Shown here: positions 18,172-26,697 of the stretch, in pieces
How positions within the stretch are numbered: the stretch's first letter is position 1
How the letters are laid out: each line of letters opens with the position of its first letter
Made by a program: the position numbers and the translations under genes
NCBI RefSeq assembly: GCF_040026395.1
Contig: NZ_CP157278.1
Location: 4,154,001-4,218,000, forward strand
Length of the DNA stretch: 64,000 nt
Source: Pedobacter lusitanus
GTDB lineage: Bacteria > Bacteroidota > Bacteroidia > Sphingobacteriales > Sphingobacteriaceae
Direction: 5' to 3'
Notes under the pieces: generated by a model
Database searches by the model: none
What the model was told of the DNA's origin: nothing
Seen by the model: only the letters and a program-made list of their open reading frames with translations

Positions 18172-19167
18172 ATGAAGAAACTATCAAAAATCATCGTCTT
18201 GGGCTTGTTGTGCATTACGGGAGCTTCGAGGGTTAGTGCGCAAATCGATCCTCATTTTTCACAATACTATGCCAATCCACTGTGGCTTAACCCTGGTTTA
18301 ACGGGTGTAATCGATGGAGATTACAGAGTATCAGTAAATGCCAAACAACAATGGGGATCAGTCTCCCACTCATATCTTACAGCAGGCGCCTCATTTGATA
18401 TGGCGCCTACTAAAAACCTTGCTTTTGGAGGGATGATCCTGAACCAGAATGCCGGTGATATCAGTTATAATTATCTGAATGCACTTGCATCGGCAGCGTA
18501 CAGGATTCGTTTCGGCAGAGCAGGGTTGAATATGATCAACTTTGGTTTGCAGGCAGGTATACTGAACAAAAGTTTTGATCCTTCTAAAGTAACACTGGGT
18601 AACCAGTTTAACCCCGGAAGCGGATACGATCCGAATCTGCCTTTCAATGAGAATTTTACTTCCAGCAATACACTTGTTCCGGATGTAAACGCAGGGGTTA
18701 TGTATTTCGATGGAAGCGGAGATAAACGTGTTAACGTATTTGGTGGGGTGGCTGCAAATCACCTGACAAGACCGATTGATCGTTTTCTGGGGAATGATGT
18801 CAGAATACCAATCCGCTTTACTGCACATGGTGGTGCCCGTGTTAAAGTAAACGAGGTTCTGGACATTACGCCCAACGGACTTTATATGAAACAGGGAAAT
18901 GCACACGAAACGTCAATAGGAGCTTATGGACAGTTTTATGTCAATCCTGAAGCAGATCTGATGTTTGGTTCAAATTATCGTTTTGACGATGCTGCAATAG
19001 CCTTCTTTGGACTGCATTTGAAGAATATGACCTTCGGGGTAAGTTATGACTTTAATACTTCCGGACTTAACCGCGCAACGGGCAGTAAGGGTGGACTTGA
19101 ATTGTCCATATCCTTCACCAGCCGCAAGGGCATTTCAGGTCCTAACTTCTTTTGTCCACGATTATAA
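18172..19167 (+). CDS. PorP/SprF family type IX secretion outer-membrane protein
   Basis: A 331-residue protein with a signal peptide (cleavage after GASRVSAQ) and the family opening IDPHFSQYYANPLWLNPGLTG. The rest is rich in alternating beta strands, as expected for an outer-membrane barrel, and ends in a typical strand region. In Flavobacterium SprF is needed for secretion of SprB, and PorP/SprF proteins generally pair with large substrates carrying type B sorting domains. Here the gene starts 29 bases after the giant adhesin gene and 9 bases precede the next gene, so the three form an operon. The inferred role is a dedicated partner for export or anchoring of the adhesin. Confidence 0.92.
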   Translation: MKKLSKIIVLGLLCITGASRVSAQIDPHFSQYYANPLWLNPGLTGVIDGDYRVSVNAKQQWGSVSHSYLTAGASFDMAPTKNLAFGGMILNQNAGDISYNYLNALASAAYRIRFGRAGLNMINFGLQAGILNKSFDPSKVTLGNQFNPGSGYDPNLPFNENFTSSNTLVPDVNAGVMYFDGSGDKRVNVFGGVAANHLTRPIDRFLGNDVRIPIRFTAHGGARVKVNEVLDITPNGLYMKQGNAHETSIGAYGQFYVNPEADLMFGSNYRFDDAAIAFFGLHLKNMTFGVSYDFNTSGLNRATGSKGGLELSISFTSRKGISGPNFFCPRL

Positions 19168-19176
19168 CTATAATTT

Positions 19177-21180
19177 ATGAAACCTCTCAGACTATTGCTT
19201 TTGATCTGTTTACTGAGTACAGGAGCACAGGCGCAGTACATAACAAATAATAAAAGAGTTGCTGATGTATATTTCCAGAACAAGGACTATTATGCAGCTG
19301 CTGAATACTATAAAAAAGCATTGAATATATCAACTGATACTACCGGATTTGTCGTGCCCTATGCCTTTGAAGTTAAAATGAAAAAGGAAAGTCCTAAACG
19401 TGCAGAATACGAATACTGTGTTTATCAGCTCGCTAATTCACTTCGTTTGTATAAGGACTACAGAGGTGCAGAAGCCTGGTATGCTGTTTCCAGAAATTTC
19501 ACTGATCCCAAATACGCATTAAGCCTATTCTATTACGGAGAAAGTCAGCGTTCAAATCAGAAATTTAATGATGCAATTATCTCTTTTAAAGAATTCATTT
19601 CGAAGTATAAAACCACTGATGAATATACAGAGAAAGCAAAATTAGAAATTGCCTCCTGTAATTTTGCCTTGTATGAAATGCGTTATCCGCGTTTATACAA
19701 ATTTAGCAAACTACTTAATCAGATTAATGACCAGGGTTCTAACTATGCACCACTATTATTGAATAATAACTTTTACTTTACTTCTTCAAGACCAGTTGTT
19801 GTAGGCAATAAAACGCAAACTGTGCGGGACAGTAAAATGAAGACCAAGGTGGTTAAGTCAGAAAACCCTTTTGTGAACGCAATTTATTCAGCTTCTGGAA
19901 ATCCGCAGAGAACATCTACAACAGTTAAAAAAGTAGGTACACCAGAAAAAGGTAAAGAATTTGCCGCACCGGCATTTAGCCCGAACGGCAGAGTCATGTA
20001 TATGACCATATGGAATGGTTCGGGGAATAAAAAGATATACCAGGTCAATGTTTCCAGAGGGAACGGAGATGTCTGGTCTGCACCAAAACTGCTGGGTACT
20101 GAAGTCAATATTGAAGGCTTCAATTCTATGCAGCCATTTGTAACCAAAGACGGTAAATATCTGATTTTCTCTTCAGACAGACCAGGAGGATTGGGGAAAC
20201 TGGATCTCTGGTACTGTAAACTTCGGAGTGACGGAACTTTAAGTGAAGCCTCAAACATGGGCAATGTGATCAATTCCAAAGAAAATGATGAAGCTCCGTA
20301 TTATAATGATCAGACTAAAAAACTACTCTTCAGCAGTGATGGCAGAGTAGGTATGGGCGGACTGGATTTTTATGAAAGTACAGGTGATTTTGGTACCTGG
20401 ACCGAACCCAGAAATGTTGGATACCCATTCAACTCTTCTAAAGATGATGTTTATTTTACCCCATCCGATAGTGAAGACAGCGAAGGTTATATCAGTTCTG
20501 ACAGAGAGTCTGTATGTTGTCTGGAGATCTTCCATGTTAAAAAAGATTTCATGAGCATTGAAGGAACATTACTGGACTGTAAAACTAATCTGCCATTGGA
20601 AGGAGCTTTAATTGTACTGAGTGATTCCACACAGGAAATGAAGGTGACAACAGGTGAAGATGGAAAGTACAGATTCAGAATCAACTCTAATCGTCAGCTC
20701 AGATTAAGTGCTGAGAAAGAGAATTATTTCAAAAAGGTGCTGACTTATAACTACGATGAACTGGCTAAACTGGATACACTCCTGAATCCAAAATTATGTC
20801 TTGAACCGTTTATCATTAACAAGCCTATTGTACTGGAAAATATTCTGTATGACTTTAACAGTTATCAGCTTAATCCGGTATCAGAAGTTATTCTGGACAA
20901 ACTGTATAAAATTCTGGTTGATAATGAGACGATGGAAATTGAGCTTAGTGCCCATACCGATAATATAGGTACAGCCCCATATAACTACAAATTATCAGAC
21001 AGAAGAGCAAAATCATGTGTTGACTATCTGGTTGGCAAAGGAATCTCTGCAAGCAGAATGACCAGTAAAGGCTATGGATTCAGTAAACCTATAGCACCAA
21101 ATCAGCTCCCTAACGGAAAAGATAACCCGCAGGGTCGTCAGCTGAACAGAAGAACAGAATTTAAAGTCACCAAAAAATAA
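19177..21180 (+). CDS. PorE-like OmpA family protein (TPR, PD40, carboxypeptidase-regulatory-like, OmpA)
   Basis: A 667-residue exported protein (signal peptide ending GAQAQ). In order: TPR-like helices (about 25-190; YYAAAEYYKKAL, SNQKFNDAIISFKEF), PD40/WD40-like beta-propeller blades (about 200-430; FSPNGRVMYM, LIFSSDRPGG), a carboxypeptidase-regulatory-like fold (about 455-540; GTLLDCKTNLPLEGALIVL) and a C-terminal OmpA domain (about 550-667; ILYDFNSYQLNP, LSAHTDN, LSDRRAKS) that would bind peptidoglycan. This order matches PorE of the Porphyromonas T9SS. Third gene of the adhesin operon, it ends before a strong terminator. It probably links the secretion or adhesin complex to the cell wall. 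Confidence 0.9.
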   Translation: MKPLRLLLLICLLSTGAQAQYITNNKRVADVYFQNKDYYAAAEYYKKALNISTDTTGFVVPYAFEVKMKKESPKRAEYEYCVYQLANSLRLYKDYRGAEAWYAVSRNFTDPKYALSLFYYGESQRSNQKFNDAIISFKEFISKYKTTDEYTEKAKLEIASCNFALYEMRYPRLYKFSKLLNQINDQGSNYAPLLLNNNFYFTSSRPVVVGNKTQTVRDSKMKTKVVKSENPFVNAIYSASGNPQRTSTTVKKVGTPEKGKEFAAPAFSPNGRVMYMTIWNGSGNKKIYQVNVSRGNGDVWSAPKLLGTEVNIEGFNSMQPFVTKDGKYLIFSSDRPGGLGKLDLWYCKLRSDGTLSEASNMGNVINSKENDEAPYYNDQTKKLLFSSDGRVGMGGLDFYESTGDFGTWTEPRNVGYPFNSSKDDVYFTPSDSEDSEGYISSDRESVCCLEIFHVKKDFMSIEGTLLDCKTNLPLEGALIVLSDSTQEMKVTTGEDGKYRFRINSNRQLRLSAEKENYFKKVLTYNYDELAKLDTLLNPKLCLEPFIINKPIVLENILYDFNSYQLNPVSEVILDKLYKILVDNETMEIELSAHTDNIGTAPYNYKLSDRRAKSCVDYLVGKGISASRMTSKGYGFSKPIAPNQLPNGKDNPQGRQLNRRTEFKVTKK

Positions 21181-21184
21181 ATAT

Positions 21185-21219
21185 AAAGCCTGCTTAAGCG
21201 CTCAGCTTAAGCAGGCTTT
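21185..21219. terminator. 15-bp perfect hairpin terminator between the OmpA and receiver genes
   Basis: 21185-21199 pairs perfectly with 21205-21219 around a five-base loop. With A and T flanks it can serve both convergent genes. The right arm contains the stop codon of the minus-strand receiver gene (21207-21209). Confidence 0.85.
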
Positions 21220-21575
21220 AATAATAACATCTCCAGTTGCTTTAGCATAGCCGTCATCTCAAATGGCTTTTCCAGGTAAGCATCAGCAGCTAAATTCTCT
21301 CTCCGCATATAGTCTTCAGAAAAGCCACCCGAAGTGAGGATAACCGGTAAATGTGCAGTATCCGGTCTTGTGCGGATCTCTTTGAAAATTGCTCTGCCAT
21401 CCATACCATCGAGTTTTACATCCAGCAGTATAAGATCAGGATTAAACTCATCTATGATCTTAAATATGGGTCTCCCTGTCATTAGCGGGAAAACCTTATA
21501 ATTATTTTCTTCCAGAATTGTCTGAACGATTTCCAGTAAATCGGGATCATCTTCAACAACAAGTATTCTATTCAT
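21207..21575 (-). CDS. single-domain response regulator (receiver only)
   Basis: A 122-residue CheY-like receiver with no output domain. The start MNRILVVEDDP at 21575 is preferred over an upstream in-frame ATG because the receiver fold begins there. The acidic pair Asp9-Asp10, the phospho-acceptor Asp52 (LILLDVKLDG), the switch Thr/Ser (VILTSGG) and the conserved Lys (YLEKPFE) are all present, so it should be phosphorylated. No histidine kinase lies nearby. Its coding end is embedded in the terminator stem shared with the T9SS operon. It may pass phosphate to another protein or act by protein contact; the target is unknown. Confidence 0.9.
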   Translation of the reverse strand: MNRILVVEDDPDLLEIVQTILEENNYKVFPLMTGRPIFKIIDEFNPDLILLDVKLDGMDGRAIFKEIRTRPDTAHLPVILTSGGFSEDYMRRENLAADAYLEKPFEMTAMLKQLEMLLLKPA

Positions 21576-21633
21576 AGTATTTAAAAAAAACATGCTGAAC
21601 AAACAGGGTGCCATGATTGGCAGAAAGAATTGA

Positions 21634-21641
21634 TACTTTTG
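21634..21641 (+). promoter_or_regulatory. -7 promoter box (TACTTTTG) for the small ORF and yqhD
   Basis: It matches TAnnTTTG and lies 22 bases before the ATG at 21664. A TTG at 21617-21619 is closer than the usual -33 spacing, so only the -7 part is supported. Confidence 0.45.
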
Positions 21642-21663
21642 TTTTGTTACTAATCAGAGACAC

Positions 21664-21852
21664 ATGCAACCGAAAGAACAAATTGAAGCAATCGCTAATA
21701 CCTTACTTCCCAGTTTTATACCAAAAAATGGTCAGGAGACAACATTGTCCTTTCATTTTACCTTACCTCCAAATAACAATTATAAAGTCTTTTTTGAAAA
21801 AGATGCTAAGGCAAAATGGCAGTTTATACGCTTTGAAGAGGTAGAACGTTAA
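21664..21852 (+). CDS. small hypothetical protein (62 aa)
   Basis: A 62-residue protein without signal peptide or membrane segment, rich in lysine, phenylalanine and glutamate. I recognise no family. It is kept because a -7 promoter box sits 22 bases upstream, it ends only 9 bases before yqhD on the same strand, and its composition looks like real coding sequence (FEKDAKAKWQFIRFEEVE). An overlapping frame starting at 21617 is less plausible in composition. It may be translated together with yqhD, but no function can be assigned. Confidence 0.6.
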   Translation: MQPKEQIEAIANTLLPSFIPKNGQETTLSFHFTLPPNNNYKVFFEKDAKAKWQFIRFEEVER

Positions 21853-21861
21853 AATAAGCAT

Positions 21862-23022
21862 ATGTTGAATTTTGAATTTAAGAACCCGGTAAAAATAATT
21901 TTCGGGAAAGGTCAGATAGCGAAAATCGCACAGGAAATCCCTGCAGATGCCAGAGTTTTATTACTTTATGGTGGCGGGAGTATAAAGTCGAATGGCATTT
22001 ATGATCAGGTGATGTCTGCCCTTACGGGATTTGATGTGACAGTATTTGGCGGTATTCCTGCCAATCCGGAATATGAAGTATTATTACGGGCACTGAATGT
22101 TATAAAATCCAATCATATAACTTACCTGCTCGCAGTTGGCGGCGGATCAGTTATAGATGGTACCAAATTTCTTTCAGCGGCTGCACTATATCAGGGCGAA
22201 GAACCATGGGATATATTGAAAAATAAGATCAGAACTGATAAAGGGATGCCTTTTGGAACTGTATTAACTTTACCTGCTACTGGTTCGGAAATGAACTCCG
22301 GTGCAGTGATTACACGTGCAGCAACCCAGGAAAAACTGGGTATGGGCGGGCCCGGGTTATTTCCTGAATTTTCAATACTTGATCCGCTTGTCGTGAAATC
22401 CGTACCACAGCGTCAGCTCGCTAATGGGATTACTGATGCATTTACACATGTGCTGGAGCAATATATGACTTATCCTGCACAGGCATTTTTACAAGATAGA
22501 TTTGCGGAAAGTATTATGCAGACACTGGTCGAAATTGCGCCCCGGATACAGAAAGATCCTGCAGATTATGAAGCCGCCGCAAACTTTATGTGGTGCTGCA
22601 CCATGGCCTTAAACGGGCTTATTCAGAAAGGAGTACCTACTGACTGGTCTGTTCACGCAATTGGTCATGAACTGACAGCAAATTTTGGTATTGATCATGC
22701 CCGTACACTGGCTATTATAGTACCAGTGCATTACCGGTATAACTTTGAAACCAAAAAGGAAAAGCTTGCCCAATATGCGGAACGTATCTGGGGAATTAAG
22801 GAAGGAACACCTGAACAAAAAGCAGAACAGGCTATTATCCGCACTGAATCTTTCTTCCATTCTTTAGGAATTGATACAAAGCTTTCTAAGTATACTGATG
22901 ATTATCAGGGTACTGCAGAACAAATTGAAGCACGGTTTATAGAAAGAGGATGGTTAGGTTTAGGTGAACATAAAACAATTAAGCCCGATGACGTGAGAAA
23001 AATTGTTCAGTTAAGCTATTAA
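21862..23022 (+). CDS. yqhD: iron-containing alcohol dehydrogenase / NADPH-dependent aldehyde reductase (YqhD-like)
   Basis: A 386-residue cytoplasmic enzyme that aligns from memory along its whole length with E. coli YqhD (387 residues), for example FGKGQIAKI near the start, LAVGGGSVIDGTKF in the nucleotide-binding domain and LTLPATGSEMNSGAVI. The four metal ligands are present as Asp192, His196, His265 and His279, each two positions before the E. coli numbering. YqhD reduces short-chain and toxic aldehydes with NADPH and is linked to protection from lipid-peroxidation products. The gene follows a 62-codon frame by 9 bases and ends at a strong terminator. Substrate range here is inferred from the family. 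Confidence 0.93.
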   Translation: MLNFEFKNPVKIIFGKGQIAKIAQEIPADARVLLLYGGGSIKSNGIYDQVMSALTGFDVTVFGGIPANPEYEVLLRALNVIKSNHITYLLAVGGGSVIDGTKFLSAAALYQGEEPWDILKNKIRTDKGMPFGTVLTLPATGSEMNSGAVITRAATQEKLGMGGPGLFPEFSILDPLVVKSVPQRQLANGITDAFTHVLEQYMTYPAQAFLQDRFAESIMQTLVEIAPRIQKDPADYEAAANFMWCCTMALNGLIQKGVPTDWSVHAIGHELTANFGIDHARTLAIIVPVHYRYNFETKKEKLAQYAERIWGIKEGTPEQKAEQAIIRTESFFHSLGIDTKLSKYTDDYQGTAEQIEARFIERGWLGLGEHKTIKPDDVRKIVQLSY

Positions 23023-23032
23023 TCTGAAGCGG

Positions 23033-23083
23033 TCCAACACCAAACAGGAATACAATTCACTCCTGTTTGGTGTTGGATTTTTT
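23033..23083 (+). terminator. 17-bp perfect hairpin terminator after yqhD
   Basis: 23033-23049 pairs perfectly with 23061-23077 around an 11-base loop, followed by a run of T. Confidence 0.9.
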
Positions 23084-23149
23084 TGAGTAAAAATTTTAAA
23101 AGGGTATGGTAATTGTATAGGTTAGCGGGTACAAATAATAAATAACAAA

Positions 23150-23653
23150 TTGGAGAATACTTTTGGAAGGAATATAATTCCGCAGAATGAAGAGGAGCGT
23201 CTAGAGAACTTAAAAAAGTATAAAATTCTATATACCAAATCAGAGCCTATTTTTGATCAGCTGGCCGCTGTTGCAGCGACTATGTTAAAGGTTCCTCTTG
23301 CCATGATCAATTTTGTAGATAAGGATCACGTCTGGACTAAAGCAGACCAGCAGGGAGATTGGGGAACTGAAGTAGAGAGAGGGACAAGTTTGTGCTCACT
23401 GGCTATTCTGAAAGGTGAAGTAACCGTGTTTGAGGATGCCCTTGCAGAACCATGTCTGATGTCAAATCCATTAGTTGTAGGCGAATTCGGACTTCGGTTT
23501 TATGCAGCCGTACCCATCACTACCGCCGAAGGTTTTAATATCGGGGCAGTCTGTATAGTCGATAAAAAAATCAGAACTTTTACTCCGCAGGACAGGAAAA
23601 AGCTCGAGTGGATTGCCCAGCTCATTCAGATTGAGATAGAGAAAAGAGCTTAA
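23150..23653 (+). CDS. GAF domain protein
   Basis: A 167-residue soluble protein consisting essentially of one GAF domain (about residues 30-160: RLENLKKYKIL, PIFDQLAAVAATMLKVPLAMI, SLCSLAILKGEVTVFEDA, FYAAVPITTAEGFNIGAVCI). This form is common as the sensory part of histidine kinases and cyclases; here it stands alone without an output domain. The only reasonable start is TTG at 23150: an in-frame stop lies at 23123-23125, no ATG or GTG occurs between, and the first downstream methionine is well inside the GAF fold. Ligand and partner are unknown. It converges with the T9SS subtilase gene, 12 bases apart. Confidence 0.85.
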   Translation: MENTFGRNIIPQNEEERLENLKKYKILYTKSEPIFDQLAAVAATMLKVPLAMINFVDKDHVWTKADQQGDWGTEVERGTSLCSLAILKGEVTVFEDALAEPCLMSNPLVVGEFGLRFYAAVPITTAEGFNIGAVCIVDKKIRTFTPQDRKKLEWIAQLIQIEIEKRA

Positions 23654-23665
23654 ACCATAATCCTG

Positions 23666-25738
23666 TTATTTTGTACATACGAACTTTTTCGTGTAGGAAT
23701 TCTGTCCTATTTTGACCACCATAAAATATAAACCACTGGCATAACGGGATAAATCTATCTGCGTATAATACACACCAGTGAAATCATTCTTACGCTCTGT
23801 ATAAAGTTTCTGCCCGGATATATTAATGACGTCGATGCTGACATTGTTCTTTTCATTAACGTTAAAATTAATATTGATCTCATTTCTTGCCGGAACAGGA
23901 TACACCACCATATTCAAATTACCTTCATTAACTTTATTGGACTCGAAATTTGCATCTCCGTCTATTCCGGTCAGGAGAATGGAGTAGGCCTGTGCGCCCC
24001 GTTTAAGTGTCCCTTTATGAGATATATTGAATCTGTACACTTTTCCTGCCACAGGATCATCAATTCTGGCCTGCTCAACATTATCCCTGGTATTGTCTCC
24101 TTTGAGCGCAGGAGCTGAGGGATTGGCCGGATTAAGGACCCATGGGAAAAACGTTGTTGATTCCTGTACAGCTCTTAAATCAAGGTCATTCATTAACCTC
24201 GGAGTCGTATTATTTAATGCATCCAGCGTGCTGATTGCAGTTGCTTCGGGATCAGTCCAGCAAATAGTACCGGTCAGGGGTACCCCGCCTTTGGCTTTCA
24301 CCTCTATATATTGCTGTTCTCCCTGGGTGAGTATATTTTCTGTGATTTTGCTTTTCAGGTGATTATCAAGTATGGCCTGCGCAGCAGCTTCCGTATTTAA
24401 TACTCCCCATCCATAAGTATAATCGGGCCCCGGCGCAGATCCTGCCTCGGCTGCGGTACCAATCGCCAGGGCTTTTAAAGTTGCAGAGCGCATATAATTA
24501 GCATTATTCTGGCGGCTGTAAAGCTCCTGCAGCAGGATTAAAGATCCGCTGACATTAGGGGTGGCCATGGAGGTTCCTGAAAGTGTTGCATACCGGTCAT
24601 CACCGGCATTACTGGTAGAAGTTACTCTTACGCCATCTGCTACTAAATCGGGTTTAATCCTGCCATCGTCGGTTGGTCCCCAGCTACTGAATGTAGCGAT
24701 CTGAATACGATCCGGTGTGTAGGGGCCGTCTCCCAGTGGGTTTATAGCGCCCACTGTCAGAATATTTTTGGCAGTTCCGTAAGTCGCAATATTATCATAC
24801 TGATCGTTATTGCTCAGACCTGCCGGACGTTTACCGGCATCAGCCATTACTTTATCTGCATTAAATCTATAATAAGCTCCGCCAACAGGAGGCCCGTTGG
24901 AAGATCTGTTATTCCCGGCTGATTTTACCGGAAGATAGTAAGGTGCATTGTAACAGATTTTGTCCCAATCGGCAGACTGCGAATCGTAATAGCCAAATTT
25001 ATAATCTTCTGTTGCCCCCGGAGAAGCATAGAATTCCCAGCGCTGAGGATTGACATCCGTATTGAGTGACCATCCGGCTACCACCCCATAAGAGTGATTG
25101 GAAATTAATAATCCCGCTGCATTTTCAGACATTTCGGGCGTATCATTATCGAAATCAAAAGAATAAAGTTTTGGCAGGGCAAAAGCCATCCCTCTGGCCA
25201 CAGGATTTACACCAGCAGCAATCATTGTTCCTGCTACGTGAGTGGAATGTTCTGATGTGGTAATAGTCTGATCTTTGATTTCAACCCTTCCTCCGGCAAA
25301 TTCTGTATGCGTGGTTAAAACCCCGTCTCCATCCCATATGGCTATTTTTCCAGCCGGAATGGTACTGCCACTGAGTGATAAACCCAGACCGCCGCCATTA
25401 TATAATTTATTGGTTCTTGTCGTGGCTGCTGCAATAATATTGTTGGTCGTTGCATAGTATACCGGCAAGCCTGAATCATCGAGTCTCTGCAGTCTCATAA
25501 CTGTTCCCGACCGGTCTTTTCTGGAAATAACCCAGCCTTTTCTCGCTGCCATTGAAAAAGCACTGACTCTTTGTCTTTGAGCACTGTTAGCAAGAGCTAT
25601 ACTATTACTTTTTAAGAAGGTTGCATTGGTCGTATTTTGCCTGATAGTTTCCTGTGCATACACAGAAGAAAATGCTATACTTGTGCAGAAGAGTATGGAT
25701 AATAGGCCACACTTTCGTAAATTGAGAGAATTAATCAT
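23666..25738 (-). CDS. S8 family serine peptidase with T9SS type A sorting domain
   Basis: A 690-residue secreted subtilase. The start at 25738 (MINSLNLRKC) puts the signal peptide (ending SSVYAQ, residue 29) at the true N-terminus; an ATG 14 codons earlier would spoil it. Triad: Asp136 (IAIWDGDGV), His164 (SEHSTHVAG) and Ser390 (LSGTSMATP), with Asn275 for the oxyanion hole. A beta-rich domain follows the catalytic core. The last 80 or so residues (VYPVPARNEININF ... YASGLYFMVVKIGQNSYTKKFV) are a T9SS type A domain, so the enzyme is carried to the cell surface or released. Its substrate is unknown. It is divergent from a lipoprotein gene. Confidence 0.93.
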   Translation of the reverse strand: MINSLNLRKCGLLSILFCTSIAFSSVYAQETIRQNTTNATFLKSNSIALANSAQRQRVSAFSMAARKGWVISRKDRSGTVMRLQRLDDSGLPVYYATTNNIIAAATTRTNKLYNGGGLGLSLSGSTIPAGKIAIWDGDGVLTTHTEFAGGRVEIKDQTITTSEHSTHVAGTMIAAGVNPVARGMAFALPKLYSFDFDNDTPEMSENAAGLLISNHSYGVVAGWSLNTDVNPQRWEFYASPGATEDYKFGYYDSQSADWDKICYNAPYYLPVKSAGNNRSSNGPPVGGAYYRFNADKVMADAGKRPAGLSNNDQYDNIATYGTAKNILTVGAINPLGDGPYTPDRIQIATFSSWGPTDDGRIKPDLVADGVRVTSTSNAGDDRYATLSGTSMATPNVSGSLILLQELYSRQNNANYMRSATLKALAIGTAAEAGSAPGPDYTYGWGVLNTEAAAQAILDNHLKSKITENILTQGEQQYIEVKAKGGVPLTGTICWTDPEATAISTLDALNNTTPRLMNDLDLRAVQESTTFFPWVLNPANPSAPALKGDNTRDNVEQARIDDPVAGKVYRFNISHKGTLKRGAQAYSILLTGIDGDANFESNKVNEGNLNMVVYPVPARNEININFNVNEKNNVSIDVINISGQKLYTERKNDFTGVYYTQIDLSRYASGLYFMVVKIGQNSYTKKFVCTK

Positions 25739-25777
25739 AATGCACAAAGAATTGCATGAATTGCCTTTTGGAGTAAC

Positions 25778-25785
25778 CAAATTTA
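25778..25785 (-). promoter_or_regulatory. -7 promoter box (TAAATTTG on the minus strand) for the T9SS subtilase gene
   Basis: It matches TAnnTTTG on the minus strand, 39 bases before the chosen start at 25738, and supports that start over the longer frame. No exact TTG is seen at -33. Confidence 0.45.
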
Positions 25786-25803
25786 ACTTTAATACTTATA
25801 CAG

Positions 25804-26274
25804 ATGAAATTTTATTTAGCTATTTTTTGTTCAGTAGTCACTTTATTTGCTTTTTCGTGTGCTTCCAGAACTCCGGGACAGCCTAAGCCTATCTCTGAGG
25901 GGATCAAAGGAAAGGTAACAGTACAGGAAGGGAATTTTATGCCGGGGCCTGATCAAAAGCCGGATAGCCGTAAAGGTAAAGATGGCAGGCGGACGGTTTA
26001 TATCTATGCAGTCACTACAGCTGCACAGGCAGAAGGAGATGGACCATTGTATAAAGCCATTCATCAGCCATTGGTGGCCAAGGTTAAAACCGATGCCAGA
26101 GGTTTCTTTCAATGTAAACTATCTCCGGGAAAATACTCGGTATTTACCCTTGAAGAAGATGGTCAGTTTTTCGCCAGCTTATCTAATGGGAAAGGAGAGT
26201 TAAATCCTGTAGAGGTTTTTCCTGGTAAAGTAACGGTATCTGATATTGTTGTTAATCATAAAGCCGCTTTCTAA
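25804..26274 (+). CDS. hypothetical lipoprotein with carboxypeptidase-regulatory-like fold
   Basis: A 156-residue protein. A lipoprotein signal (hydrophobic segment, then FAFSCAS with Cys19 or so as the lipidation site) directs it to the envelope. The mature part has the pattern of a prealbumin-like or carboxypeptidase-regulatory-like beta sandwich (GIKGKVTVQEGNFMPG ... VKTDARGFFQCKLSPGKYSVF). Such domains are usually found fused to TonB-dependent receptors; here it is alone. A possible promoter is TTG at 25761 with TAACTTTA at 25784. The GNAT gene follows nine bases later, so the two may be co-transcribed. I cannot assign a function. Confidence 0.75.
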   Translation: MKFYLAIFCSVVTLFAFSCASRTPGQPKPISEGIKGKVTVQEGNFMPGPDQKPDSRKGKDGRRTVYIYAVTTAAQAEGDGPLYKAIHQPLVAKVKTDARGFFQCKLSPGKYSVFTLEEDGQFFASLSNGKGELNPVEVFPGKVTVSDIVVNHKAAF

Positions 26275-26283
26275 TCCGGTTTT

Positions 26284-26697
26284 ATGGTTACGATCAGAGA
26301 AATCAATGCTTCGCAGACCTGGGATTTGCGGCACCATGTGATGTGGCCTGACCAGACTATTGACTATGTGAAATTAGCAGAGGATGAAGACGGAACACAT
26401 TTTGGTCTTTTCGAAGATGATCAGCTGATGTCGGTAGTCTCCCTTTTTATTAACGGTCAGCAGGCCCAGTTCAGAAAGTTCGCAACAGCTAATGCTGCGC
26501 AGGGAAGAGGTTATGGAACCAAACTGCTGAACCATCTGATGGCTGCAGCCCTGCGTTATAACGTTACCACGATCTGGTGTAATGCCCGCTCAGATAAGGC
26601 TGCATTTTATAAAAGATTTGGAATGATTGAAACAGACCGGAAATTCATTAAAGAAGGCCTCGGTTATATCACAATGCAAAAAACAATAATCCCTTAG
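26284..26697 (+). CDS. GNAT family N-acetyltransferase
   Basis: A 137-residue acetyltransferase. The acetyl-CoA pyrophosphate-binding loop is visible as AAQGRGYGTKLL (about residues 74-85), preceded by the strand FRKFATA and followed by IWCNARSDKAAFYKRFGM, a typical GNAT ending. The acceptor (amino acid, protein N-terminus or small amine) cannot be told from the sequence. The gene follows the lipoprotein gene by nine bases. Its TAG stop overlaps the minus-strand kinase stop within the four bases TTAG (26694-26697). Confidence 0.88.
   Translation: MVTIREINASQTWDLRHHVMWPDQTIDYVKLAEDEDGTHFGLFEDDQLMSVVSLFINGQQAQFRKFATANAAQGRGYGTKLLNHLMAAALRYNVTTIWCNARSDKAAFYKRFGMIETDRKFIKEGLGYITMQKTIIP

Noticed and set aside
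18391..18906. A 171-codon minus-strand frame inside the PorP/SprF gene
   Set aside because: It is antisense to a well-recognised gene, rich in Cys, Ile and His as in shadow frames, and shows no domain.
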